Shown here piece by piece: positions 30,695-41,008 of a stretch of DNA of 64,000 nt. Numbering within the stretch: the first letter of the stretch is position 1; the number at the start of each line of letters is the position of its first letter. The notes beneath the pieces are model-generated. The model ran no database searches, was not told where the DNA came from, and saw only the letters and a list, made by a program, of their open reading frames with translations. The translations under genes and the position numbers were made by a program. This DNA comes from Craspedostauros australis (taxonomy: Eukaryota; Bacillariophyta; Bacillariophyceae; Mastogloiales; Achnanthaceae). Location of the stretch: contig JAMXDE010000041.1 in the NCBI GenBank assembly GCA_026770025.1, forward strand, positions 372,001 to 436,000, given 5' to 3'.

Positions 30695-30967
30695 ATGTTT
30701 GTAGAAGGCGGAGGAAGGACACGCCCGGCACCATATGCAGCATGCGTGGCGAACGCAAATCTGTGGCGTCCGCTGAATCAATACCGTGCGCATCTATTCC
30801 GTGGACTCAATATGGAGAACATTGCTCCTTGGAGAGGAACGAAGCCATGGAAGGCAAGCGCGTTCAACCGCAGCGGAGCCATACCACGACTGTATGGGAC
30901 AATGCTCACTCGGAGCATGAAGCAGGCGCGCCACGGTATCGCCCACAGCATCCTACAGGAACGATAA
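30695..30967 (+). CDS. Small conserved ORF of unknown function
   Basis: From ATG 30695 the frame encodes 90 residues (MFVEGGGRTRPAPYAACVAN...). The second half, including GLNMENIAPWRGTKPWKASA and GAIPRLYGTMLTRSMKQARH, is retained in a diverged copy at 39451-39622 with mostly third-position or conservative changes, which suggests it was once coding. No signal peptide or membrane segment is seen and no family is recognised. The true 5' end may be spliced. It heads the first duplicated unit, upstream of the HMG-box gene. Confidence 0.45.
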   Translation: MFVEGGGRTRPAPYAACVANANLWRPLNQYRAHLFRGLNMENIAPWRGTKPWKASAFNRSGAIPRLYGTMLTRSMKQARHGIAHSILQER

Positions 30968-31587
30968 AGGACTGAATGATGCGAAGGAACAACGCAATTA
31001 TTGAGGAGACGGCTCGCCGCAATCGTGGCAAACATGAGAGGTAGGCATGACATGATAGGCTGCAAGTGAGAAAATAGTGCACAGATATGGATTTGGATAG
31101 AGAGAAAGCGCGCAAGATGGAGTCGCGAGGTCAAAATGATCTGACGGAGAGGCAGACAGCGCGACAGAGAAGGCCATGATCGAGCGGCTGTCACAAACCA
31201 ACGCAACCCAAGCGGCGTGCTGGCCTTGTCCTTTGCCTTCGCAGAATAGTCGCGACAAGTTGATGGAGTTTTGGCGATATCATTTCACCGCAACCCCCAT
31301 CATTCATCAATTCTCCCTTGACTTCCAAATCCACAACAACCACAAATCTGTTGCCCAACAGATCCAACACACTTCTCGAGCTGCAGAAGCATTGTCATCA
31401 TACTCGTACTATACGAGTCGCCCTTTGTCCATTATATCCGTACTCCGGCGACTGCATCAAGTGAAACAACGAACAGCCATGTTGAGATAGGATAGGTTGC
31501 TCTACGCAAGTACGCACACGCAAGTACGCACACGCAAGACGAGACGAGAAGAGGCACATGCGCAACGACAATTCGCACGATTCCACA

Positions 31588-32652
31588 ATGGCCGACAGCA
31601 GCGCATTGCTCGTGGAGCTGCTGTCAGATCCTGATGATCCCAACTTTTCTGCCACGAAGGCCCTCGTGCGGCATCTGAGGCAGGAGGCCGATCTGTCGCA
31701 GCAAAAGGCCGACCGCCTCAACGAGCAGGCACGCATGCTGTCGGTGCAATTCGGTGTCACGCAGGCCGCCCAGGATCAGTACGGTGAGTCAGGCAGGGTT
31801 GTGGCAAGCAAAGCGCTGTCTTTGCTACACAATGAAGTTTGCGGTTGTCGTCTTGTCTCATTTGTTTGATCTCTCATCGCACCGCAAACTCCTTTCTCAC
31901 TCATCACCATTTGCAACAATGAAACAACCATGGCCAACGCGTGGCGTGCGATGATATCCACCCCAACATTCCGGACTGCAGCCATCGATCCAACCCAACT
32001 GCCACCCCTCGATGAGAATGGCGTTCCCAAGTACAAGGGCAAGAAACGGGGTCGCAAACCCAAGGCCAGGAAACGCAAGATCAATCCCAATCGACGCAAG
32101 CGTCAGCAAACGGCGTACACGCTGTTCGTGCAGGAGACGTATCCAACAGTCAAGGCGCAGAATCCAGAATTGCCCAGCAATCAGCTGATTCGCATCGTCG
32201 CTGGACAATGGAAGACGGGAGTGGACGCCGAACAGAAGCAGGCATGGAAATTGCGCGCCTTGGCCATGCGGACGGACACGACCGCGGAGGATCATGGTGC
32301 AGAAGGAATGGCTGCCGTCGACACCCAAGTTGACGAGATGCCGGGTGATGGTAACACAAACGGCAACACAAACGGCAACAACGACGTTGAGGAAGAGGAG
32401 CAGGAAGACGAAGGCAACGAAGGTGAGGAGATGGTGGATGCACGAATAGAAGACAGCGCTGATCATTCTCATCATCAGAACCAGGAAAGCACCGAGGATC
32501 ATGATGCTGACGATCAGACCAATGACGGAGTATTGGTAGATCAGAACATTGGCGATGGTGATGATGATGGTCACGATGCTGACAAAGATGGCGAAGAGCA
32601 GGTGGAAGACGACGGAAGCGAAAAGTGGATATTAACATCTCCGGCTATATAA
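31588..32652 (+). CDS. HMG-box protein, two exons (unit 1)
   Basis: Exon 1 (31588-31783) encodes a helical N-terminus (MADSSALLVELLSDPDDPNF, then KALVRHLRQEADLSQQKADR). The donor is G|GTGAGT; the acceptor CTGCAG|CC at 31981 keeps phase, so exon 2 is 31982-32652 and the protein is 288 residues. Exon 2 has a basic RGRKPKARKRK patch, then an HMG box (RQQTAYTLFVQETYPTVKAQ to QKQAWKLRAL), then a Glu/Asp/His-rich tail. HMG boxes bind or bend DNA; the acidic tail is usual in HMGB-type chromatin proteins. An internal start at 31930 without splicing is an alternative but would lose the N-terminus. It lies convergent with the glycosyltransferase gene. Confidence 0.82.
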
Positions 32653-33441
32653 CCAACTAATGCATCGCAACCCAAAGCTACACAATGCTACGCACTCGCT
32701 CTCGTCATCCTGGGATCTGCCACAATAGTGTAGAAATGAAGTGCATGATTGCGGTTTCCTTCATGATTCGGAGAGAATCAACTGGATAGGTGGTTCTGAA
32801 CAGTTTAGGTTTCATGGGGCTTTTGCAACGCTCTGACTCTTCTCGTACTCCTATGGCGTGCGTTGAATCAGACATGCAATTCGTGCAATACAAATGGGAT
32901 GGATCAGCCCAAATGCGCGTCACTCGCCGACGAAGGCCGCACGATGACGGCTTGCCTCACCTTACCTCTTGGAACTATGAATCAGCCAAGGGACATCGAC
33001 GGCACCACTCGATCACTTGCTACACGTGCTGGAGATGGTTGATACCACACTCGACGAACCAATTGCTCTGAGCGAAACATCGTATCGGCACAGCCTGGAT
33101 GCAGCTGCAAAATTGTTGCCAGCATTGCGTCGCAACGATCCCATCGATGGCGCCGTGATTAATTTGAGGATGGGAGACTTGTTGTTATGATTGCTTTACA
33201 CTGACGCGTTGTCGCGGCATGCTGGAGACGGCCGCCAACAACATGGTGGTCTGTCACGCAGATGATGATGATGATGATGGCTGGTCGGTCAGGCGGTAAG
33301 TCTGTTGGCACCCCCCTGCTTGGTAGTTGGTGAGTCTTGGTGGACGTGCCAGGCGAGCAGATAACGTCGAACAATCATCTCAGTCGGCTCAGCTCCAAAC
33401 CAACACCAACATCGACGTCATCAACGCCATCAACGTCACCA
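32653..33441. other. Convergent intergene with possible coding remnant
   Basis: At ~33025-33187 one forward frame reads LEMVDTTLDEPIALSETSYR and on to NLRMGDLLL before a stop, protein-like but with no start. The equivalent stretch in unit 2 is frameshifted. A (GAT)n microsatellite lies at ~33258-33278. Confidence 0.3.
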
Positions 33442-34983
33442 TCATGCCGACGAGGACAAGCACATCTGCCGCGGACTTGACATTTGGCACAGACGGAACA
33501 TCTTCTTGAAGATATTGCCCGTGCCAGCCACATGCGAGAAGCTGCGGTGCTGCCGGAACAGCTCCAGCGTGGAATTTGTGATGGAAATGAACTCCTGCGG
33601 GCTGACGAAGGGTCCATGACGGATGTTGGGACGATCAAAGCAGCAGCTGCTCGACATGAGATCCGGCACGTCATGCACCACGCGCTTGCCACCCAAGTCT
33701 GCGTCGTTGTACCTCTTCTTGTGCGCCTCCAAAGTCGCCTGCGACACATCCGACGCAATCGAAATGGGTTGGCCTCGATGCGGAATGATGACGGACGAAG
33801 AGAATCGACCAGTAGGTGCTGGCTGCAGCGCATGCCGCAGCAAGTAGTGCACGTCGCGCATGTGCGGCAGCTCGTCGGCCTCGGTGTAGTAGACGAAATC
33901 AAACTCATCCTGGCTGTACACATTCTGCCGCAGCAGCTCCTTCGCCGTGACCGATGTGCCGTACGTCAAGCGATCGAACGACCGCAGATCCTTGATGAGC
34001 TGCACGTCGTACAGATACCGATTGAGACCGCTGCTTTGCGCGACGTAGGCGTAGTCGGATGGATCTCCCACGAATACGACAACATTTGGGAACACGGCCG
34101 CCACAGTCTTGACCGTGATGTTGAGGAACAGCTGGCTGCGTCGCAATGCCGGGCCGTTGAGCTTGGCCGCGTAGTACGCTACGATCGCCAAGGTGTGTCC
34201 GTTGCGTTGCTTCGAGGCGTTGTTGTAGAAGTCGTTGCGCTCGTAGTCATCCTGCATGCCTTCCAACAGCTGGATCGTGTCGCCCAGCAGCTCCGCGCTC
34301 CTGCCCGTGATCTTCTCGTAGTACGACAGATGATGCACGAAGAAATCGAACATGTCGACGGCTTGCAGATTCCAGCTCTTCGCGCTCATGGCGAAGTGAC
34401 CAAACTCCAGGTTGATGCTCTTGGCTTCGTGAAGATGCTGCAGGCTGATGCGGCCGTTGCTGAGCAAGCGGTCGACGGTGACGAGCCACGCGGCCGAATA
34501 GCCATCGCTGGGCTGTTCTCGCGTCATGCCAGCAAACCGTTGCGTGCTGTCGTCCGCTGTGGATGACGCAGCAGGGAACGTTGTCATGTCGACGGTCCCG
34601 TCCTCGTTGTCTTCGAATGACACCCCGCGACCCTGCAGCAGATCATCCCTGCTGTACCCTGCCATGAACCGCTGCGGTCTGTGGCCGGTCGAGAAGTCGT
34701 GGATCGTGTCGAACGGTGGCATCTTCAGCACGCCCGACAGTCCTGACGGAGTGGCTTCCGGCCATTGGGAGCGTGTGGCTGTGGCTGTGGCTGTGTTACC
34801 ATCCCCCTTGAACGATGTGATGATGACATCAGGGACATCGAAGAGGTTGGATATGAAGCGGAGCGATGAGATCTGCGCAAGGCTGAGGAAGATGGCGATC
34901 GCAAGGACCGTCCGAAGGATCGGGCCGACCGACCAAGGTGTCGATGATGCTGATGATGATACTGATGCTGGTGTCCTCCTCAT
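33442..34983 (-). CDS. Type II membrane glycosyltransferase-like protein (unit 1)
   Basis: I start at ATG 34983 (MRRTPASVSSSASSTPW), giving 513 residues. A membrane helix lies at ~20-42 (ILRTVLAIAIFLSLAQISSL), followed by a Ser/Thr-rich stem and a long luminal domain. Candidate motifs are FPNVVVFVGDPSDYAYVAQS, EFDFVYYTEADELPHMRDVH (an acidic D/E-x-D-type sugar-nucleotide site) and SSSCCFDRPNIRHGPFVSPQ. Short cytosolic tail plus helix is the Golgi glycosyltransferase layout. I cannot assign a GT family or a sugar. It is divergent from the LRR gene at 35891, sharing ~900 bp of upstream DNA. Confidence 0.72.
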   Translation of the reverse strand: MRRTPASVSSSASSTPWSVGPILRTVLAIAIFLSLAQISSLRFISNLFDVPDVIITSFKGDGNTATATATRSQWPEATPSGLSGVLKMPPFDTIHDFSTGHRPQRFMAGYSRDDLLQGRGVSFEDNEDGTVDMTTFPAASSTADDSTQRFAGMTREQPSDGYSAAWLVTVDRLLSNGRISLQHLHEAKSINLEFGHFAMSAKSWNLQAVDMFDFFVHHLSYYEKITGRSAELLGDTIQLLEGMQDDYERNDFYNNASKQRNGHTLAIVAYYAAKLNGPALRRSQLFLNITVKTVAAVFPNVVVFVGDPSDYAYVAQSSGLNRYLYDVQLIKDLRSFDRLTYGTSVTAKELLRQNVYSQDEFDFVYYTEADELPHMRDVHYLLRHALQPAPTGRFSSSVIIPHRGQPISIASDVSQATLEAHKKRYNDADLGGKRVVHDVPDLMSSSCCFDRPNIRHGPFVSPQEFISITNSTLELFRQHRSFSHVAGTGNIFKKMFRLCQMSSPRQMCLSSSA

Positions 34984-35890
34984 GTTGGCATCGTCGTATC
35001 CGCGCACGCTCTTTCAGCAGTCCAGAGAGGTCTAATCACGGACTTGTGACTGCACGTCTGTTTCCGCGTGTTGTTTCGTTTGGCGCCAATTTTCGGAGAC
35101 TCGTTGTGGTGACTTTCGCTTGGTTTCTTTGTCGAGGAGACGGCTGAAGATCGCACTGTTTGTTGTTGGGGATGGGATACACGGTAAATCAAATATATCA
35201 TCTCACTTTCTTCGGAAATCGTTCTCATCGTCACCGACATCGTCGCATAGCACATGTTGGAAGGGTCATCGACGCAACGCTCAGAAGGACCCTTTGGAGG
35301 TCGCTGGTGGATACGATTAGAGTGTACAGTAGAGAGGTGTGTACTCGCATGGTTGGCATTGCCCTCCGACCCCGTACCGGACCCATCGCCTTCCGAAAAT
35401 GCGACCCAGCATGCGATCATGCACGCGATCATAGGAGCGGATGAGTACCACCTTCTTGGCTATTCGGTTTGTATGCGTGATAGTAAAGAACATCCGCGAA
35501 GCTAGAAGGCTGATTGCAGGCACGTGCGGTAGAAGCCATCGGAAAAAATAATTTGTGCGGCACAAAGTACATCCGGGTGCGGCAAGCAAGATACTTAACA
35601 GATACGAACACGTGGCAACGTCCAACCAACGGCTTTTCATAATGCACTTTGGCGGCGCTGACGCGTCTAACCTCACAGCAGCGGGAAGAAGCACAAGCCA
35701 TCGCAAACAGGCACTGTGCGCAACAGAACAACAAAGAGAGAGAGACAGAGAGAGGACTTGGTTGTTGTTCCAAACAACAAAGCGAGAGCATGTCAACAAC
35801 AACAACGAAGCCCGAGACGAAACAAAACCAAATGAACTCCCAATCCAGCCATTGATCACTCCGCCAAACAATTTGCATACTCCATCAAGC
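34984..35890. promoter_or_regulatory. Shared divergent upstream region, unit 1
   Basis: Separates the glycosyltransferase-like gene (-) from the LRR gene (+). Blocks such as GGTAAATCAAATATATCATC, TTTCTTCGGAAATCG and GTACAGTAGAGAGGTGTGTA recur in units 2 and 3. Their survival in unit 3, where the glycosyltransferase is gone, suggests they serve the LRR gene (inference). GA-rich repeats lie near 35731-35755. Confidence 0.5.
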
Positions 35891-38320
35891 ATGAGTGCCG
35901 ATGAAGAATTCCCGATGGCGGCCGGCGATGTCTTCACTACCCGTCTCCCCGGCGCGGACGGTGAAGATTCGCACGAAACACAAAAACAGAACCGGCGACG
36001 GCAATGCTTCATCTCGTTGGCTATCGTCTGCGTTCTCGGTATAGTGGTAGCTGTGGTAGCTGACGTTGCCACAAGCAATAGAACGGGTGGTGGTGGACCA
36101 GTTGCAGGTGGTGAACGAGAGTCGATCGAAATACCATCAACGCCTACTGGTGCACCATCCAAAGTCAAAGTGACACCTTCGCCGACGCCCATGTTGAGCT
36201 CTCAACCGTCTTGGATCGCAACAACGCCATTGCCGTCATCGATGCCCTCGTCCACACCGAGTTCGAATCCGACCGCATCTCCGACGTCAGCACCGACTGG
36301 CACACCATCCAAGGCTGAAGTGACACCTTCACCAACGCCCATGTTGAGCCCTCAGCCGTCTGGGACCCCAACATCGCCATTGCCGTCATCAATGCCCTCG
36401 TCCACAACAAGTTCGAATCCGACTTCAGATCCAACCTCAAGTCCGACGTCAAATCCAACAGCAACGCCGACTGGCACTCCATCCAAGGCTGAAGTGACCC
36501 CTTCACCGACGCCCATGTTGAGCTCTCAACCGTCTTGGACCCTGACGGCACCATTGCTGTCGTCGATGCCCTCGTCCACACCAAGTTCGAATCCGACTTC
36601 AGATCCAACCTCAAGTCCGACGTCAAATCCAACAGCAACGCCGACTGGCACTCCATCCAAGGCTGAAGTGACCCCTTCACCGATGCCCATGTTGAGCTCT
36701 CAACCGTCTTGGACCCCGACGGCACCATTGCCGTCATCCACGCCGTCGCCTACGACAAGTTCATATCCAACCTCATCTTCTGTGCACAGCTTCAATCAAT
36801 CAGAGGCCTTCTTCACCATTTGGGAGGCACTTGCCCCCACGCTCCAACAAGAGCCCACCTCCATCGATGTGGCCAAACTCGCCAGCCCAACCAGCACTGC
36901 ACACCGTACCTTGAATTGGATGGCAAACAGCAACCATCCAGATCTCACATCAATGGTCGCAAGAAATGCCCAAGCCAATGTCATGAGCCTATTGGAGTAC
37001 TATGCAGTGGTTAGCATGTACTTTTCACTCGATGGAGCCAATTGGGATGACAAGATGGACTTTCTATCAGATACTAACGTGTGTGACTGGAACTTTGGCT
37101 CTCGTGGCGTGACGTGTCGTGCCGGTCATGTTTCAGGAGTCGCCTTGAGTACTGGAGGCATTTGGGGCAAGGTCGATCCGGCTCTGTATCATCTCTCACA
37201 TCTTGAGAAATGGGAGTTGAAAGGGAGAATCTCGGCTACCAGACAGATCGATATCGCTTTCAGTCACATCGGCAAGTTGAGTATGCTGTCAGAGTTGACT
37301 CTGAAATACATGGGACTGCAAGGTATATTTCCTTCAGAAATCTGGCAATTGACGAAATTGACACATCTTGATCTGGGCCAAAACAAGTTTACTGGTCCAT
37401 TCTCATCTCAGATTTGCCAGCTAACTTCATTAGCATATCTTCACTTGAGCCAAAATGTGCTCACCGGACCACTTCCATCTCAGATTGGTCGGCTAACATC
37501 ATTGGAATATCTCCATCTGGGACAAACTGAGCTCACTGGACAGCTTCCATCTCAGATTGGTCAACTGACGTTGTTGGGATTTTCTTATCTGGGCTTCAAC
37601 AGCTTCAACGGATCGCTTCCGTCTGAGATTGGTCAGATGACATCGTTGACCCGTCTTGGTCTTGAGAGCAATGAGCTCACTGGACCACTTCCATCCAACA
37701 TTGGTCAATTGGTGTCGTTGACCCATCTTAGTCTTCAGGCCAATGAGCTCACCGGACCACTTCCATCAGAGATTGGTCAATCGGCATCGTTGACACATCT
37801 TGATCTTGGATGCAATGAGCTCACCGGACCAATTCCATCAGAAATTGGCCGACTGACAGCGATGAGTGCTCTTCGAGTCGATTCGAACAGCTTCACCACA
37901 CGGCTTCCATCCGAGATTGGTCAACTGACAGTGCTGACCTTTCTTGGCATTTTTTCGAATATTTTCACCGCACAGCTTCCAACCGAGATTGGTAGATTGA
38001 CATCATTGCGTCATATGATTCTCCATCACAATCAGTTTAGTGGACGACTTCCGACCGAGATTGGTCTCCTCACATCATTGACCGGATTGGGTGTCCACTC
38101 AAATCAATTCAATGGCACAGTCCAAACACAACTGGCTCAGCTAACACAGGTTGACTATATTTTCCTGGAAAATAACAACTTCATCGGCGACCTTGACCCC
38201 CTCTTCTGCACATCTTCATTCTCTCTCAGGCATTTTCTCAGCGACTGCGCAAGCTGTCGGAATGGCGAAGACCCAGAAATCATCTGCACCTGTTGCTCCC
38301 AATGTTACTGCACGCCGTAA
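35891..38320 (+). CDS. LRR membrane protein (unit 1, intact)
   Basis: 809 residues from ATG 35891 (MSADEEFPMAAGDVF); the frame is open further upstream but that part is low-complexity. Order: cytosolic acidic and basic tail; membrane helix ~39-58 (CFISLAIVCVLGIVVAVVAD); PTS linker ~65-300 made of ~180-bp repeats with the [11 protein letters not shown] motif; cap domain with WEALAPTLQQEP and [19 protein letters not shown]; about fourteen LRRs ([16 protein letters not shown] type); Cys tail IICTCCSQCYCTP. The layout is a type II single-pass protein with outward-facing LRRs and no kinase. It is the reference copy for the damaged relatives in this window. Confidence 0.88.
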   Translation: MSADEEFPMAAGDVFTTRLPGADGEDSHETQKQNRRRQCFISLAIVCVLGIVVAVVADVATSNRTGGGGPVAGGERESIEIPSTPTGAPSKVKVTPSPTPMLSSQPSWIATTPLPSSMPSSTPSSNPTASPTSAPTGTPSKAEVTPSPTPMLSPQPSGTPTSPLPSSMPSSTTSSNPTSDPTSSPTSNPTATPTGTPSKAEVTPSPTPMLSSQPSWTLTAPLLSSMPSSTPSSNPTSDPTSSPTSNPTATPTGTPSKAEVTPSPMPMLSSQPSWTPTAPLPSSTPSPTTSSYPTSSSVHSFNQSEAFFTIWEALAPTLQQEPTSIDVAKLASPTSTAHRTLNWMANSNHPDLTSMVARNAQANVMSLLEYYAVVSMYFSLDGANWDDKMDFLSDTNVCDWNFGSRGVTCRAGHVSGVALSTGGIWGKVDPALYHLSHLEKWELKGRISATRQIDIAFSHIGKLSMLSELTLKYMGLQGIFPSEIWQLTKLTHLDLGQNKFTGPFSSQICQLTSLAYLHLSQNVLTGPLPSQIGRLTSLEYLHLGQTELTGQLPSQIGQLTLLGFSYLGFNSFNGSLPSEIGQMTSLTRLGLESNELTGPLPSNIGQLVSLTHLSLQANELTGPLPSEIGQSASLTHLDLGCNELTGPIPSEIGRLTAMSALRVDSNSFTTRLPSEIGQLTVLTFLGIFSNIFTAQLPTEIGRLTSLRHMILHHNQFSGRLPTEIGLLTSLTGLGVHSNQFNGTVQTQLAQLTQVDYIFLENNNFIGDLDPLFCTSSFSLRHFLSDCASCRNGEDPEIICTCCSQCYCTP

Positions 38321-38483
38321 AGACAACGATGGCGGCTCACGAACATAGAGGTTATGGAAGGAACGCCAATAACGACGGCAATATCGTCAAACTAATATAC
38401 TATAATATAAATTTATCATATATTCATAAATGCTATCATCTCACCATGACCTTCTGTGGCACATCATAATAGGGCTCAACTAG

Positions 38484-39430
38484 TGTTGGAAATCCGGGGT
38501 TATAGTTAGTACTGTTATCTAATCTGCTGTTAGAAACTGTACCGTTTTAGAACTGAGAGCTCAATCTCACATTCTCTTCCAATATCATTTCTCATTGTAG
38601 GCATTTGCTGCGGTAGCATCACAGGGCATTGTTGTGTTCCCCGGGTGCTTCCCTCTGCATTCGTCATGCCTTGCTTGTGCATCTTCATATGCTTTCCCTT
38701 GCGTCCTCGTCTCGACATCTCATCGTTTGTATCTGCATACTCGTAGGCGTCTACGTTTGCATGGTAGGAATCTGCAGTCCTGTATGCTTGTCTGTCACAT
38801 ATTTCGATCCTTGATTCTGTGACACCTCATCTTATGATTGGTGTCACCCTAGATGATGTTCCAAACCTGCAGTTGTTCTGATCCTTTCTGATGCTAATAG
38901 AGCTACACTAGTAGTCACTCCAGTGATCGTATCCATGAGTTCCCCAACCTATGGTCCATCAGTCAGACCAAACCCCGAATGTTCTTCATCCACATTTGGT
39001 TACCGATCTAGATCATTGAAGAAAATCTTTGGCAACCCGTGTCAAGCAAGTTGAAGGATTCCGATGACCCAGCCACCGATCCTTCCGCCTCGCCAAAATG
39101 CCAACGCATGAACAAGACTAAAAACTATGAGGATGGCACCCCACGGGGCGCGCACCATTACCCATCGCCTCGCAACAAACTTGACGAATGGATCCCTCCC
39201 ATGGTACTCAAGCCATGCGACCTGTACGTCAAGTCTTTGGGAGCATCACCGGAGATCCACCCCAAAGACAAGGTCCATAGAAATAACTCTCCTAATCCGC
39301 ACGTTTCTTCACCATCTACCAGTACTCTCAATTGACTACTTGCAGAACAGAAGACTCTCATTTGGACCTGCTTGCCAATCAAGCCTCTACAGCCAACAAC
39401 AGCTACCAAGTGATAAGCCATAACATTTGG
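38484..39430 (+). mobile_element. Diverged LTR of the TGTTGGAAATCCGGGG family and internal remnant
   Basis: Begins TGTTGGAAATCCGGGGTTAT at 38484 and follows the reverse complement of the solo LTR at 62152-62918 for ~400 bp (including AGAAACTGTACCGTTTTAGAAC and TTCCAAACCTGCAG), with many differences. Beyond ~38890 homology fades. A 98-codon frame at 39039-39335 may be a fragment of the internal region. No partner LTR or target duplication is seen, so this is an old, truncated element. Confidence 0.6.
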
Positions 39431-39450
39431 GCTCTATTGTCTATTCTGCG

Positions 39451-39622
39451 GGCTCAATATGGAGAATATTGCTCCTTGGAGAGGAACAAAGCTGTGGAAG
39501 GCAAGCATGTTCAACCGCGGCGGAGCCATACCACGACTGTATGGGACAATGCTCACTTGGAGGATGAAGCAGGCGCGGTAAGGTATCGCCCACAGCATCG
39601 TACAGGAACGATAAAAGACTGA
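39451..39622 (+). pseudogene. Truncated copy of the small conserved ORF (unit 2)
   Basis: Reads GLNMENIAPWRGTKLWKASM and on to LTWRMKQAR, then a TAA replaces the His codon of the unit 1 copy at 30695-30967. The 5' half is missing because the remnant LTR element abuts it. Confidence 0.6.
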
Positions 39623-39727
39623 ATGATGCAAAAGAACAACACAATTCCCATGGAGATGGCTCGCTGCAATTGTGGCAAACATGAGAGGTAGGCATGACGT
39701 GATGAACTGCAAGTGATACAATAGTGC

Positions 39728-40507
39728 ACAGATTGTTAGGAATTGAGGGTACGACTTTGTCAGAATACCCTTGATTGCCGCACCTCCCTACATTATTCGT
39801 CAAAGCTTTGAATATTATTCGTCACATGTTCGGAGACTATTTGTCACACCTTTGTATACCATGTCATTATGACTATGACTAAGGATACGGACGTGCTTGA
39901 CACCTGTACTACCGCGAGGAGGGTAGTTTGTCCTCTGGTAACGTAAGGACGACACCCATGGCGGATCAGGAGGTCCCAATACCAAACCAACCCTGGCAAC
40001 CACGCAGACGACGACGTCGATCAGAACAGCCGGCCGATGGGCAAGTGACGCACCCCTTTCAGAGGACAGCACGCGCCCCTCCTGTGGAAAAGAACATCTG
40101 CAGGTTTGGAACATCAGAAAGGATCAGCACATCTGCAGGTTTGGAACATCACCAAAGGTTGACATCGATCGTGGGACGATGCCGTCATGAGATCAACAAC
40201 GGAAACATGTGATAGGCAAGTGCTCAGGACTGCAGATCCCTACCATGCGAGCGTAGACAGCTACAACGATGCAGAGGCAAGCAACAACGATGCCAAGACA
40301 AGGAAGCAAGAACAGAGCATGATGAATGGGGAGAGAAGCACCTAAGAACAACAGGACGCCCCGTGTCGCCACCGCGACAGATGCCTACCATGAAGAATGA
40401 AATCGGAAGAGAAAGTGAGATTGTGCTCACAGTTCTAAAACGGTACAGTTTCTAACAGCGCATTAGATTACAGTACTAACAATAACCCCGGATTTCCAAC
40501 AACAGAT
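39728..40507 (-). mobile_element. Solo LTR with 6-bp target duplication
   Basis: The insert 39734-40501 (768 bp) runs TGTTAGGAATTG to GGATTTCCAACA and is flanked by ACAGAT at 39728-39733 and 40502-40507. The duplicated unit 1 sequence at ~31076-31090 has a single ACAGAT and no insert: a clean empty site. A near-identical copy lies at 62152-62918. No coding capacity is seen. Inside, CATCTGCAGGTTTGGAACAT is repeated directly. Confidence 0.85.
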
Positions 40508-41008
40508 ATGGATTTGGATAGAGAGAAAGCGCGCAAGATGGAGTCGCAAGGTCAAAATGATCTGATGGAGAGGCAGACAGTGCGACAGAGAAGGCCATGA
40601 TCGAGCGGCTGTCACAAACCAACGCAACCCAAGCGGCGTGCTGGCCTTGTCCTTTGCCTTCGCAGAATAGTCGCGACAAGTTGATGGAGTTTTGGCGATA
40701 TCATTTCACCGCAACCCCCATCATTCATCAATTCTCCCTTGACTTCCAAATCCACAACAACCACAAATCTGTTGCCCAACAGATCCAACACACTTCTCGA
40801 GCTGCAGAAGCATTGTCATCATACTCGTACTATACGAGTCGCCCTTTGTCCATTATATCCGTACTCCGGCGACTGCATCAAGTGAAACAACGAACAGCCA
40901 TGTTGAGATAGGATAGGTTGCTCTACGCAAGTACGCACACGCAAGTACGCACACGCAAGACGAGACGAGAAGAGGCACATGCGCAACGACAATTCGCACG
41001 ATTCCACA

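Larger units (their letters stand above)
30795..35520. repeat. Segmental duplication, unit 1 copy
   Basis: Matches 39440-45065 in the same order and orientation: small ORF, HMG-box gene, glycosyltransferase-like gene, divergent upstream region. The offset is 9421 bp over the HMG gene and 9412 bp over the glycosyltransferase gene; unit 2 has one 768-bp insertion. The upstream part recurs a third time at ~59860-60405. Confidence 0.9.

Noticed and set aside
32790-33071. Frame conserved in both duplicated units (also 42204-42578)
   Set aside because: Starts with a non-ATG codon and the reading diverges by frame in unit 2; similarity is explained by the duplication.
33484-34566. 360-codon plus-strand frame, repeated at 42896-43978
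   Set aside because: Antisense of the glycosyltransferase-like gene. Its conservation follows from the duplication; it lacks motifs, while the minus strand has a membrane helix and an acidic motif.
38484-40501. One full-length retroelement bounded by the LTR at 38484 and the LTR at 39734-40501
   Set aside because: The two are in opposite orientation and strongly diverged, and unit-homologous DNA (39440-39733) lies between; the 39734-40501 copy has its own target duplication.
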